From contig VIIQ02000221.1 of NCBI GenBank assembly GCA_007449985.2, forward strand, positions 62,001 to 126,000: a stretch of DNA of 64,000 bases, read 5' to 3'. Position numbers and translations under genes: made by a program. This document shows positions 47,394 through 59,206 of this stretch, in pieces; within the stretch, counting starts at the first letter, position 1, and every line of letters begins with the position of its first letter. The notes beneath the pieces are model-generated. The model was not told where the DNA came from. It ran no database searches and saw only the letters and a program-made list of their open reading frames with translations. Source of the stretch: Desmodesmus armatus (taxonomy: Eukaryota; Chlorophyta; Chlorophyceae; Sphaeropleales; Scenedesmaceae).

Positions 47394-50300
47394 CTACACG
47401 CGCATGCACAAGCAGCCAGGCTGCTTCCTCGCCTGGCCCGCACCCAACTGCTGTGCAGCCCAGGGCCCCACAAGCTCCCTCGTGATCTTGGCATTGTGCC
47501 TGATGTCCACAGGCAGACCCGGGTGCAGCAGGAAGGTGTCAATGCCAGCAGATGCCGGGTGTGCATCACACATGGCCTTCAGCTCAGCAAACAGCTTGGC
47601 CTTGTTGACTGCCGACCCAAACACCCCTGTGTGGTGCAGCTCGATGCAGACCACAGGCGTCACAGTATCTGCCTTGACGGGGCTGCTGCTGCTGCTGCTG
47701 CTGCTGCTGCGTGCTGGGAGGTTGACGCCAACCAGGGCTGACCGGAAGACAGCAGGGTGGGCGTTCAGCATCTCCTCCACCTGCAGACAATGCCATTGCA
47801 TGACACAGGCAGCGCAGCAACACTGTCAACACTGAGTGATTCAGTATGTTGGTGCCAGTACTGCAGGCCGCCTGCGCAAGCTGAGCAGCTGATTACAAAA
47901 GCTTGCAAGCCGCTTGCCAAGTGATCTGCAAATCAGCGACTGTCACAACGGTCTCCAGTATGGTGTGTCATGCTTGCACATCAACCAAGCAAGAATGTGC
48001 ACGAGGCCTGCTTACCCACAGCGCAGTGCATCACGTCTGGTTATGTCCCACCGAACCACATAGTGTGTCTTTATCCTTGTGCTGACACCCGGTGTCATGC
48101 GGCATCGCGTGCTTACCTGTGCTGTATGCAGTGTGCGGCCCCCTGCCAGCTGCACGCGGTGGCTCTTGCGGCCGCAGTACCACAGCCTGCCTCATGGTCA
48201 AAGTAGCCTACATCACCCATGCGGTGGATGATGCGCCCGTCTGGCGTGCTGATCTTGGCACCAGCGTTGGCACCTGCAGGACAGATGCCAGGTGAGGAAC
48301 ACAGCAGACATAGTGAGCTCACATGTGTGATTGGTTATCGCTGTGAAACCCAAAATCCAACAACAGTAACAGTACAGTGATTCTGGGAGGGGATCCCAAA
48401 CCTCGGCACTACCCAGCGGGGGCAAAAGACGCTGTGAAGCCACCTTTGTGGCAGCTGGCATGACGCGGCCGTGTATGCACAGGTTTGTGCTGTCTTGGTC
48501 AGGGCATCTCCAGGGTCAGTGGCCAACTGTAGTCGCCAGTTGCATTGGCATGTCGCTGTGGGTCCATATCCTGGAGCTTGTGAAAGGGGGTGTGTAGAAA
48601 ATTTAATTTGAATTTAATTCAAATTTGTGGACTCACCCGCGCGCTTCAGGTACGTCTCTGTGGTGGTGGGTCCAAGAACCACGATCTCTCCCACCTGCAT
48701 ATTGCAAAAGCACAACAACTCCACATTTGCTGCTACAGCCTGCTTGTCTGTCAGGTTCCAAGTGCCTGCTAGTACTGTCCGGGTAGTGCTCAACAGGGTT
48801 GCTTTGCTTCAAGAGGAAGGCCCTCATGACATGGGTTGAGGATCAAGCGCTTTCATGCTGCCAGCATGCTCAGTAAGCGTGCGTAGTTGAGTCAAACCCC
48901 CACCTGTCCAGGTGGCAGTTCCTGAGCATCAGCCCAGCTGGTGATGGGGTCATCAGTTGTGTAGATTACGCGCACATCATTAGGTGCCACCGGTCGGCCA
49001 ACACACACACCAGCACCTGCACATGCAACACATGACACATGGTATGGCGACAAACGACGCATGTGAAGTAGTGCAAGCTCACATGCCAACATGCTTTGGG
49101 GTTTCTCAGCTATTCCTTCTGCCAGACCCTGGACTTTGCACGCGTAAACAGGGTCACACATGGTCCAAGCATGTAGATTTGATCTGATGGCATCAAGCCA
49201 CACCATCATGATGTCCCATAGCACGCACCTGCATCAGTCAGCATGCGCGTCTCCTGCAGCAGCGTCCGGCTGTCGATGACAGTCACCGGCAGGCACTCTG
49301 TCGCTCCATAGGGTGTCAGCACCTCTGAGTCCTCAGGCAGCATCACGTGCATGGCCTCCAGCACTGCCACAGGCACAGGGGCACCTGCGCTCAGCACACA
49401 TGGTAGCCTCAGTAGAAGTAGATTGTTTGCAAGACTATTGTCATTCGTAGGCACGGTGCTCTAAACTTGCATGCGGCATGCAGAGTACTTCCGGTTTGCG
49501 CTAGTATGCCAGGGCGCCAGTATCACCTGCGCTCAGAACGCGTCTCACACAGCTTGGCCACTTGACACCGTGCTTGGTGGCGTGGCGAGTGACGGTGGCA
49601 AATAGCCCCGGGCTGCCGAAGACGTTGTTGACCTGTCACAGGCAGCAGAGCCAGGAGCAGCACTGCATAGGTCAGCGCATTGCAATCGTGTTGCTGCTGA
49701 CTGGCAGTTTTACTGCCAAGACTTGGCTATCAACTCAAAGCCAATCGAGCCTTCATCTTGATCTGTGATGGGTTGTGCGCAAGCACATGGTGGCTTCTCC
49801 AGCAGAGGACTCTACTAGTAGTAAACTTTGGTGCATGAGGGTGCTGACAATGACCATACGTATATGCCCACACAGCAAGTGTAGTGAGCCTGAGGATGTG
49901 TCCCAGGCCTGGGCGGATCCTAGGGCAGGGCTGTCCTGCACATGCTAACCCAAGGGTCAGGCCTGAGGAGCCAGGAAGGTCTGGAAAGAACCGCAAAGTG
50001 TTGATTTTTTAAATAAAGTGTTGGTTCCCACCTGCCACTCCTGAATGAGCTCCAGCAGCATCACAGGGTCCACCTTGGCTGGGCGGCGCCAGTCCATGCA
50101 GGGCAGCACAGCTGTGGCCCCCAGTGCGGGGTCAAACAGCGCAAAGGGTGCAAAGGTTGACATGTCCACCATGCCTGGCTCCAGGCCCAGGGAGGTGCGG
50201 ATCATCTCAACCTGCAGGGGGTGGAAGGGCGGGGTGAGGAGGGCAGAGGGGTGGGGAAGGAGGGAGGGGGGGAGGTTGATGGCCTTGAGGTTCAAGGCAG

Positions 50301-52291
50301 CCATAGGGAGGGAAGGTGGGCCCGTTGTAGATGTCCAGGTGTGCCATGTTGCAAAGGAGGTAGTAACACCCCCCAATTCAAAGTTTGAAAAAGGACCTGG
50401 GTGCAAAATACCAGCAGCAAGAGGGAAGTAGAAGCAAAGCGCCCCAATACTTTGGTTGGTGCTACTGCCTACCAGATATGTGCCTGGAAGCATCACGTCG
50501 CCCAATGCTAATGCATGCACGCGGCACAGGTCCTGCCCGGGTGCCCACCTGCCTGCAGTATGATCCAAGCACGCTGCATCAACCTCTGTTCGCACTACCA
50601 CCTTGCCTGCATGAAGGCCCCACACACTGTCATGCAGTCAACAGCCTCACCTGTCCCTAGCACCGACCGATGCGTCAGTCTTGGTGTTGCGCGTTAACGT
50701 AGAGCAAGACTTTGCCCAGTTGTTCTACCAGACATGTCCACCTCAGCACATTTTTATCCCTTCCCATCGATAAAAAACACAGCCGCACCTGGGCCACAAA
50801 GTGCTTGTGCTTGTACATCACCCCCTTGGCCACTCCAGTCGACCCACTGGTAAAGGCAATTGCAGCCACATCATCCGGACCCAGGGCCGGCAGCATCGAT
50901 GAGGCACAGGACACCAGCCGTGCTGGGCTCCCTGCTGCCGCAGCTGCAGGAGTCAGGGATGCCAGGTGTGCCCTGCCTAGCGCCAGCACAGTATCAAGTG
51001 TGAGGCCGCCCCAGCCCTTGGGCTGGCCTCCTACAGTGAGACGCTTCTGCACTGTCTCCTTGCCCCAGCCGAGGGCTAGGGAGGCTGCTTGGGCCAGTGG
51101 GATGCCTATGAAGGCGCTGGGCTCTGCCTCCTGAAGACACTTGCGCAGCTGCAGGCACCAAGGATGGGGGGCAGTGCGGGGTGGAGGGGGGTAAGTGGGT
51201 AAGTTGGGTGCGCCTGATTGCGCTGTGTGTGGCCAGCCAGTGGAATTACGCCCCCCCCCCCCCCCCCGCTAAAACCAACAAACAACAAGTGGGTAAGTGA
51301 GTAACTACGCCTTCGGAGAACCACTGAAGTTGAGGCTCAGAGGGGTGCACATGTCTAGCGTGCTGAACTACTACTACACGGTTGGGATGCAGTGTGCGAT
51401 GGAGGGGGGTGATTGTGTGGATGTGTCGTGATGGCGCGATATATACTGGCCAAGTGAGGTGTGCATGATGGTGAAGGCACTTGGGCAGTCCAGGGACACA
51501 GGTGTGGAAGCAACGATGGGGGGACAGAGACAGATCTGATAGCCCGGCAACACACCTGCCGCCTGCCCAGCCCAGGGTCAATCAGGACGGGCACCACTCC
51601 TGCCAGCACCAGGCCATATGTCAGGGCATAGAAGTTGAGGGAGGGCGGTACCATCAGCACAGCCCGCTCCCCTGGCCTGAAGCCAGCGGCTAGCAAACCG
51701 TGGGCCACTGCTAGTGCTTGCTCAGCTAGCTGACTGTACGTCCACTTTGAATACTGCCGCCTGTGGATTTGGAGGCATGGGTTTGAGCGGGAAAGCAGGC
51801 AGCGACGAGGGGATGTGATGAGTGATGACGTAATGGGGGATTGTGGGCTCATGCGGTGGTGTAGTGCGTTGGATCCATTGCTCCTTGCACAAAGTGACAA
51901 GCAGGCTTGGCCCCTGGGAATGGCAGGCCTCGTGGCAAGGGTGGGTGGCACTTTCTCACCTTTTCGTCACAGCACTGGACTTGCCTGCCACCACGACAGC
52001 CAGCATGTCACCGTGCTTGGCAGCAATAGACAGCATTGCATGTGCGATAGTGGCAGGCTGGGCAGTAGAGTCATCACGCTGCTTGAAAGCTGTCGACTGA
52101 TCAAGAGGTGTGGCAGTGTCAGAGGACACATGTGCAGCCTGCTCTTTGTGGACATGAACAGGCTGTGAGAAGGGAGATATCATAGCTGCTGGCATAGCAG
52201 AGGCCTTGCAGTCGTCTCTCGTTCTCGGTGTTTGTATGCTGAAAGCAGGACAAAGCAGGGGCAATCTGCTGCTGCGGATGAAAGAATGCAC
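47394..52291 (-). CDS. oleC: OleC-like olefin beta-lactone synthetase
   Basis: Ten exons: 51960-52291, 51556-51760, 50789-51148, 50032-50211, 49527-49632, 49229-49384, 48904-49016, 48637-48694, 48117-48273, 47394-47780; about 684 aa. This is an acyl-AMP-forming enzyme: TSGSTGVAKG at about 279-288, then OleC-specific landmarks GMVDMSTFAPFALFDPALG, MDWRRPAKVDP, SAGAPVPVAVLEA, YGATECLP, GAGVCVGRP, ITSWADAQELPPGQVGEIVV, HRMGDVGYFD, WYCGRKSHRV, HPAVFRSALVGV and LPVDIRHNAKI. Bacterial OleC uses ATP to close 2-alkyl-3-hydroxyalkanoic acids into beta-lactones. Exon 9 needs one extra base at about 48189-48191 (DHE|RLWYCG) to stay in frame and to match the next exon's phase, so the gene is frameshifted or misassembled there. 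ATG 52291 gives a transit-like N terminus; ATG 52195 is the alternative. It is divergent from OleD. Confidence 0.9.
48605..48625. repeat. AT-rich palindrome beside OleC exon 8 donor
   Basis: aatttgaat and attcaaatt flank a 3-base centre (21 bp), embedded in an AT-rich run 11 bp from the exon 8 splice donor in OleC intron 8. A stem here could influence splicing; there is no direct evidence. Confidence 0.7.
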
Positions 52292-52714
52292 TGATGGTCA
52301 CGGGCACGTGCAGGATATAGCGGTTTCGTAGTCAGGAAGACATTTGAGAATGATCGGGTTCCGGGAGACCGCCTATATACAGCGGTGACAGACCTGCAAC
52401 CGACCACCCGTGATTTGGGCAGGGGCCAAACATGGCCCACGGTAAAGCTGCAACGCACATAGTTTGTTTCAAGGCTGTTTCTTGCGTGTCAAACTCGTTG
52501 TATCTTGACACTGACAAAGCTCAGCAAGCAGACCCTCGACTGACCTGCTGCTGGCCCACCTGGTGCAAACCGTACTATTAGAAGGGCTGGCACCTCCTCG
52601 AAACATACCACTCCTTTTCAAAGATCCACATCAGCTCCTTGAAGGCTTCCGTGGCACCTTCGACATAGCAAAGACTCAGCCAAACATCACTTCCGTAAAT
52701 TCAGCAGCTGCAAC
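52292..52714. promoter_or_regulatory. Divergent promoter region of OleC and OleD
   Basis: The 423 bp between the two ATGs must carry both promoters. A TATATA at 52374-52379 lies about 83 bp upstream of the OleC ATG at 52291, favouring that start. No TATA box was recognised on the OleD side. The head-to-head layout suggests co-expression of the two pathway genes (inference). Confidence 0.5.
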
Positions 52715-55700
52715 ATGATCGTCGTCACAGGTGCATCTGGCTTCCTGGGTGGTGGTCTGGCAAGCGCTTTAGCCTTGCGAGGTGACAAAGTGCGCGCTGT
52801 ACAGCGCAGTGACGTGCCCAAGCTCAGGCAGCTGGGAGTTGAGGTGAGTGATATCTGTACTGCGTGCAAGTCCAGACAGCTGCACAGCTTCTGATGGCCA
52901 ACCTTCGACCACCCTGTTCACCTGCAGATGCCTCAGTCTTATCTAATGCTTTCAGCCCCCATCATAACGGATCCGTCACTTCTGCGATGCAGGTGGTGCG
53001 TGCCGATCTGACAGACGCAGCGGCCACCCGTGCTGCCCTGCGTGGTGCTGCTGTGGTGTGCCATGTGGCTGCCCTGGCATCCCCTTGGGGCAAACTGGAA
53101 GACTTCCAGGCTGCAAACGTGAAGGCAACGGGTAAGGCGCGGGCACCACTCATTTTGCTGGGGGCAGTTTTGTAGTGGATCACTGTTACTGTCACTGTTA
53201 CATGGTTCAGGCTGAGCCTGAACACCCTGTAGGGAGCCAACAAGGCTCGTGGGGCTTCAGCATCATAGACGCATCCGAATAGACATCGTAGCACTCATCA
53301 TCTTACAATATGGGCACCTGGACAAGGGAGGCAGCAGCTGCCTTGGTAAGGCCTCACCAGGCCCAAAGAGCAAGTGAAGGCTCACACTGCAACCCTGCAC
53401 ACCCTGCTGTATGCCGCCAAGGCTCCTTGCACTGAGCTGCCTGTGCCCGCTTGTCCCTGCCCCCACACCTTTGTTGGCCACTGCAGAGAACGTCATCGCT
53501 GCCTGCCGTGCCGAGGGTATCAAGGCACTGGTGTTCACCAGCTCACCATCTGTCGTACAGAGCGACTACGATATGGAGGTGGGTTGAGACTACGTCCTCG
53601 TGTCTTGGCTGCTGTCTAGACGTCTGTCTGTTTGGTGTTTGCTGTCAACCTGCCTCAGTCTGTTGCTTCCAGTCCAGGATGCAGTGCTGGGAGCCGCTGC
53701 AGCTGGCCCTTGCGACCCACCCAGCTCAAAGCCAATCAAAGCACTGCCTGCCACGCGGTGAACATTGGGCAGCCACAGCCAGCCTGCAGCACCAACATCA
53801 TGTGTCCATGCTTAAGAACAGCTGTAGTCCCCCAGTGGCTGTCTTTTTAACAGCACCAACACGCAGCTACAGTGCGTGCCCACCCATCACCAACTGCCAC
53901 TGACAGCAAGTGCACCATGATGTTTGTCACTGCTGCGCCACCCATTCGCGCAGGGTGTGGATGAGTCTGTGCCTGTGCCACAGGAGCATGCCAGCTTCTA
54001 CTCTGCAACGAAGGCTGCAGCAGAGGCACTAGTGCTAGCAGCAAACGGCCACGACCTGGCAACTGTTGCTCTGCGCCCACATGCCATCTGGTGAGACCCT
54101 GCAATATACATCACGATGATTTCCTCTAGCATAGACTGCTCCCAGCACTGCTTGGTACCATGGTGTCACACCCACCGGTGTGACGTGTTGCATCCGCTAG
54201 GAAGCACACATGATTTCATCAATGCACTTCGGGCTGTTCCCCAGCAGGCAAAGCCGCATGTTGGGCAAGGGAAATTGACTGTCGGGCCGCAACCTTCACA
54301 ACCCTGAGCACAGCAAGCTGCACCCCACTGGGCCACCAGTGGGCTGGCTGTTCTGCAGAACCACCAGTACCACCAGCTGGCCTGCCTACTAGTAGTATTG
54401 CAACGACCTCGTAAGAGGAAGTTGCTTAGGAGGCATACAGGCTCCCCCCTCCCCCCCGCAGGGGGGGAGGGCAGGTCCATATGGGGTAGGAAACGGCCGT
54501 TGGCAGGCCAGCTGTGGTTCATGCCGACGTTGGTATGTTGACAAACATCAAAACGCTTTGCTATTACGGCGCCGTGGCTTGCAGCGCTGGATTGAACTTG
54601 AACCCAGCAGCTCCGAGGGGCAAACGCAAATCTGCTCATAATTTAGCGATAAACTTTGTTCTTCATCCTGATACAGCTCTCCGTGAATCCTGAGCGGGGC
54701 TAGTTGCCTGTCTATAGATACACCGATATATCTCGGCAGCCACTGTGCATTCCATCATGATGGTGCCTCAATATGGTGTTTAACTATGGGCGGAAGGCAT
54801 TGGTACCATTGGCGTGTGTGTTCGTGTACTTGGGGGCAGCGACAGTTGCTGGTCCCTGAACAGGTGACTAACCTGCAGGTGCCAGCAGCTGCAAACGCGT
54901 AATACCAAGCATTTGTTCAACAGTTCCATATTGCTGTCGGACGCGTGTCTAATGCATGGTACCCATGTCACCGCGATCATTGCATCAGGAGGTCTAAGGA
55001 AGCCAGATGACCCGACAGCTGCAACTTAGACATCAGGCATCGGTACCGCATCGATGCAACACAGCCAGCGTAGGCAGCATGCCTACAGACAACTGTTGCC
55101 CATGCAGCAGCATGCTTGGTGTGAGTGCAAACCGCTGCAGTTCAAATCAAATCAAAGTTACACCTGTAGCTATGAAACTCAAGAGCTCATGCCAGCCATT
55201 CACTGATATCACGGAGATAGCACAACAACCCAGAAGGAACAACATACTGAGGATCAAAACAGAGAAGCCTGACGCTTTTGTGAGCGGCATGCCTGTGCAG
55301 GTTAAACGTTGCTGCACCAGCCAGAACACTCAGCGACATTGACACCAGCAGCAGCAGCAACAAGCACACTCGGAAGACAGTCATAGCAGGGCAGTCTGTA
55401 TGCAGGGGGGGGGTCCGGGGGGGGGGGGGGGGTGCAGCCCCCCCCCCCCCCCCCCCTGGGCAGTTGACCATTGCTGCATCAGCCAGAACACTCAGCGACA
55501 GCGCCACCACCAGCAGCAGCAGCAACAAGCACACTCGGAAGACAGCGACAGCAGGACAGTCTGTGTGCGGGGGGGGGGGGGGGGGGCGCAGCCACCCCCC
55601 CCCCCCCCCCTGGGCAGTTTAACGTTACACCAGCAAGCACACTCAGCGGGTTGTGCAAAGTTGCTACAGCAGTGCCGAAGTCAACTGCAACATACTGTGC

Positions 55701-57310
55701 TTGTCATGGTGTGGCGCAAGGCGTTTTGCACAGCCACGGTACAGGTGTGCCACATACCCATAAAAAGCCGAGGTCGTTGCAGTACTGACGCCAGCCGGGC
55801 GTTAGACGTTCTATTACCCTAGCACAGGGTAGTCAGCTAATTAAAACTCTACTAGCCTAGCAGCAGGGTAGTAGGTGGTCAAAAATGCTGTACTACCATC
55901 TACTACCAGGGTAGTAGCCAGGCTGTTCTGTCGGTAGGGCTGCCTCGACAAGTTTCACCACAGACGCCCTCAACACACACTTGGCAAGTGTCACACTTGA
56001 AGTGTGTGATGCGCATATGCTGCTTCACACAGGGGCCCTGGAGACACCAACCTATTGCCGCGCATCCTGCACCGCGCCAAGCACGGCCAGCTACGCATGA
56101 TCAACGGCGGCACCAAGCTTATGGATGCAGTCTACATTGACAACGCCGTGCATGCACACATCCTCGCCATTGACCAGCTGAGGGCACAGGTGTGTAGGGG
56201 TGCAGTTGTGTGCTGCTGCATTGGCCCACAGCTGCCGCACTGCTGGCAGCGGCTGTCTCCCTTTGTGACACACCAAGGGCAGCCAGTGTGTCGCCGAGTC
56301 ACAGTCACAGTGTCACACATCAGTGATGCAGGGCCCTGCAGCACTGAAGCATAAGCAGCCTGCCATGTTAATGAATGACCATTACTACAGCCAGGCAGCA
56401 AGTTTGCGCCGGTCAGCTTGCGGCAAGGGTCCACCACTGCGCATGCGCATGTGATGCAAGCCTGCCACCTGCATCAATCAGGACGGGATGCGCGCGCGTG
56501 TGCTGCTGAATGCTGTTGCAGGGCCTCTTTGTGCTGCCTTATGCTCAATGGTTGCTGAGCCCATCTCATGCCCTGCGTCTGTTTCCTGGTGCTCTGCTGT
56601 GTGCCGCCGCCATGCAGGGAGCTGCTGCCACTTGTGCTGGCAAAGTATACTTCATTGCCAACGGTGAGTCATCGATGACTCAACCCACATGCACTTTTGT
56701 TGCAGATGTGCTGGAATGCCAGTGCTATCATCGTACAACACATTGGGTTTGCCTCCTGCGTGCATGCGCATCCCTGTGGTTGTCAGCCTGCACACCTCAG
56801 CTGCTGTTGCAGTCAGTACCCAGGCCCAGTTGTTGCATGGTGTGAAGCATGCCCTTATTCATGCAGCATGAGATAGTATGTCCACGGGCAAGGCTGCCTG
56901 ATAGTGTGCACTTTTCTTGGAAGCGCCCCCCTTTCAACCTTCACAAATAATGTGACTCATACCATCGTCGGCACCGCTGTTCTCTCTGCCCCTTCCTTCC
57001 AACAGGCGAACCCAAGCCCATCCGTGACCTCATCAATGCCCTGCTGGCAGCAGCGGGCCTACCACCCTGTAAGAAGACCGTGCCACGCTTTGTCGCCCTG
57101 GGCGCCGCCGCAGCTTGCGAGCAGGCCTGGCTGACCCTCCAGCTTGAGGGTGAACCCTGGCTGACCCGCTTCCTAGTGGATATGATGTCCACAGCCCACT
57201 GGTACAAGCTGGGTGCTGCGCAGAAAGACCTGGGGTATACTGCGAAGGTCAGCACTGCGCAGGGCCTGCAGCGGCTGCAGGCTGCACTGCGCTCGGAGCA
57301 GTGCTGCTAA
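52715..57310 (+). CDS. oleD: OleD-like 2-alkyl-3-oxoalkanoate reductase
   Basis: Seven exons: 52715-52843, 52993-53131, 53487-53578, 53954-54090, 56033-56189, 56618-56663, 57006-57310; 334 aa, matching bacterial OleD length. A short-chain dehydrogenase of the extended type: Rossmann motif TGASGFLGG at residues 5-13, VCHVAALASPWG, TSSPSVV, catalytic YSATK (Tyr136/Lys140), LRPHAIWGPGD, DAVYIDNAVHAH, FIANGEP and AHWYKLGAAQKDLGY. The last three and WGPGD are characteristic of OleD rather than general steroid dehydrogenases. Bacterial OleD uses NADPH to reduce the beta-keto acid made by OleA. Intron 4 is 1942 bp and loaded with recent repeats, unlike the short other introns, but the splice phases join perfectly. 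TGTAA lies at 57690-57694. Confidence 0.92.
55142..55284. repeat. 143-bp dispersed repeat, copy 2
   Basis: Same orientation and about 99% identical to 43490-43632. It lies in OleD intron 4, immediately before the poly-G/poly-C tandem array. Confidence 0.9.
55303..55622. repeat. Tandem repeat with long G and C tracts in OleD intron 4
   Basis: Two copies of a unit of about 162 bp, starting near ttgctgca-cagccagaac at about 55309 and 55471. Each ends in a long G tract, a short spacer and a long C tract (about 55405-55456 and 55569-55610). The G and C tracts can pair into a hairpin or form quadruplex/i-motif structures. Tract lengths are probably imprecise in any assembly. Confidence 0.75.
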
Positions 57311-59206
57311 ACGTTGAGGGCAGAGTTTGACGGATGCGCTGGTTCATGTACAGCTTGTCTGTTGTTGTTTGGTTGAACGTGTTGAGGGGCCCGAGGAGTC
57401 TTGCATGGAACCTTGTGGAGGTGTCCTGCATGCAACTTCGGACACCAATTGGGCCCGCCCAAAGTGTGCTTGTGTGGCCCGTTGATTCATGCAACAGTGA
57501 GTTGTTTGTGTTGTGAGGTGGGGTTGGGCTTGTACGTTTGTGTGCTATGTGAATTTCCGCAATGACGGATGTACATTTGGGATAGGTTCCAGGTGCTGCA
57601 CTGTTTTACAAGAAAGCTAGTAGCCTCTTGCCGGCTGTGGCTGCATAAGCCAGCCCATCAATGCTGGCCTGGGTGTGTGCCTTGGACTATGTAACCCCCT
57701 GGGTTTGCTGCTGTTGGTACATTGGGGGGGGGGGCATGGAACGCCCTAGGGCGTTCATTCAAAACTTCTGGCCCTACGGGAGCCAGTCGACAGTTGGTAC
57801 AGTTGGTACAATGAGTTTCTGTAACCCGAGGATGCCTTTCTGTCCCCACAGAGGCCTGTATCATTCAGGAAGTGTGAGGTGCAACGTGAGCTTGCATTGG
57901 TTGCATGCATGCAGGGTCCATCGATTTGATATCAGAGATGGTGACAGGGTGTATGGACAGGCATCGCACGGCAGTCATAACTCAAGGACAATCATCCAGG
58001 TCATGATCACTGTTGCTGCCGCACGGTTCTGCTTGCCCAAATTGCAACTTGTTTGAAACAACCTGGCATGTACCACATGGAGGACATGTCACTCAACAGG
58101 CTGGCAGTATGCTGAACGTTGTCGTGATTGAGGCATCCCCCCTGAACCGCAATCAATCAAGCAATCAATCACCTATGTGACCCGGTGCACCTTTCTCTCA
58201 GCCTTCAGCCAGGTTCTGTTGTAGATGCAAACATGCCATTGCAGATGAAAAAGGTGTGGAGCCAACCCCGGGTCACCCACAGTGGTGTGGTGTGGCCTGC
58301 CAGCCCAACCCAGTTGTCACCCCACTGGGTATGCTGCCTAGCTAGAGCGGCAACAGTGTTGCATGTTGACGTCATGCAAAGGGCGTCAAGTTTTTCACGG
58401 ATGCCCACGCTTGAGCCTGTCATCGTCTTGGTTGGTGCATGCAGTGCGTACTGCTGCTGACGCTGTGCACTCAAGGGCGTCAGAAAGTCATCAAGCTGTA
58501 CACACATTCAAGTTTGCAGCATGATGCATCCATATGAATCTGTAACTGCACGAACTTCATGGTTCATATGGATCTGCAACACCTGAGTGACTCAATGTGC
58601 AGAGTACGGTACCTGAGGTCACCTCAGCTGGCAGCTGACTGTTTGAGAACATGCCACCACCTATACTTTAAATACTGGGTGGCACGTGACTAGTCTGCTT
58701 GGTGCATGTGGTGTGTTTGGCCTAGTCGGCGGTCAACATCGACTTTGGGCCCTTCCTTTTTTTTGGCTTGAATACTGTTGGTCCTGGACCTGGCCCTCCA
58801 TATGGACCTGGCCCTCCATGCATGCGGCTGCTGCTGGCTGGTTGCTGCTGCTGCTGGTCGTCTGCTGGCCCACAAACGAACTTTTTACAAAGGATGTGAA
58901 TTTATATCGTCATTAGCTCGACTTGCTGCCATTGCCGATGTTGTAAATGGGTTTCGGGCCCTTCCCCTGGCCAGCGTGGGCCATCCAGGATGACTGGGCC
59001 AAGCCATCACCCTGGGTGGTCAGATGCAGGTCGCTTGAAAGAGCATACTAAAGGCGAAGCGTAGCAGACGAAACTATCGATGGCCGTTCCCGCAACCCCT
59101 TCTGCCGTAACCATTCGATACAGTTATTCAACATTTGACAGCAGGGCCACTTGATCCGCTTTCGATTTGGCAAGCAGCAGCTTCAAAGGTCTCGCACACA
59201 CGCAAA
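57311..59206. other. Intergenic: OleD 3' flank and OleA upstream region
   Basis: 1.9 kb without a recognisable gene; in particular no alpha/beta-hydrolase (OleB) frame is seen. It contains TGTAA at 57690-57694, an 18-bp perfect palindrome at 57739-57756 beside a G tract, an inverted repeat (58528-58538/58563-58573, atccatatgaa arms) and a 17-bp tandem dimer (ggacctggccctccat, about 58785-58820). The last few hundred bases should be the OleA promoter. Confidence 0.5.
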
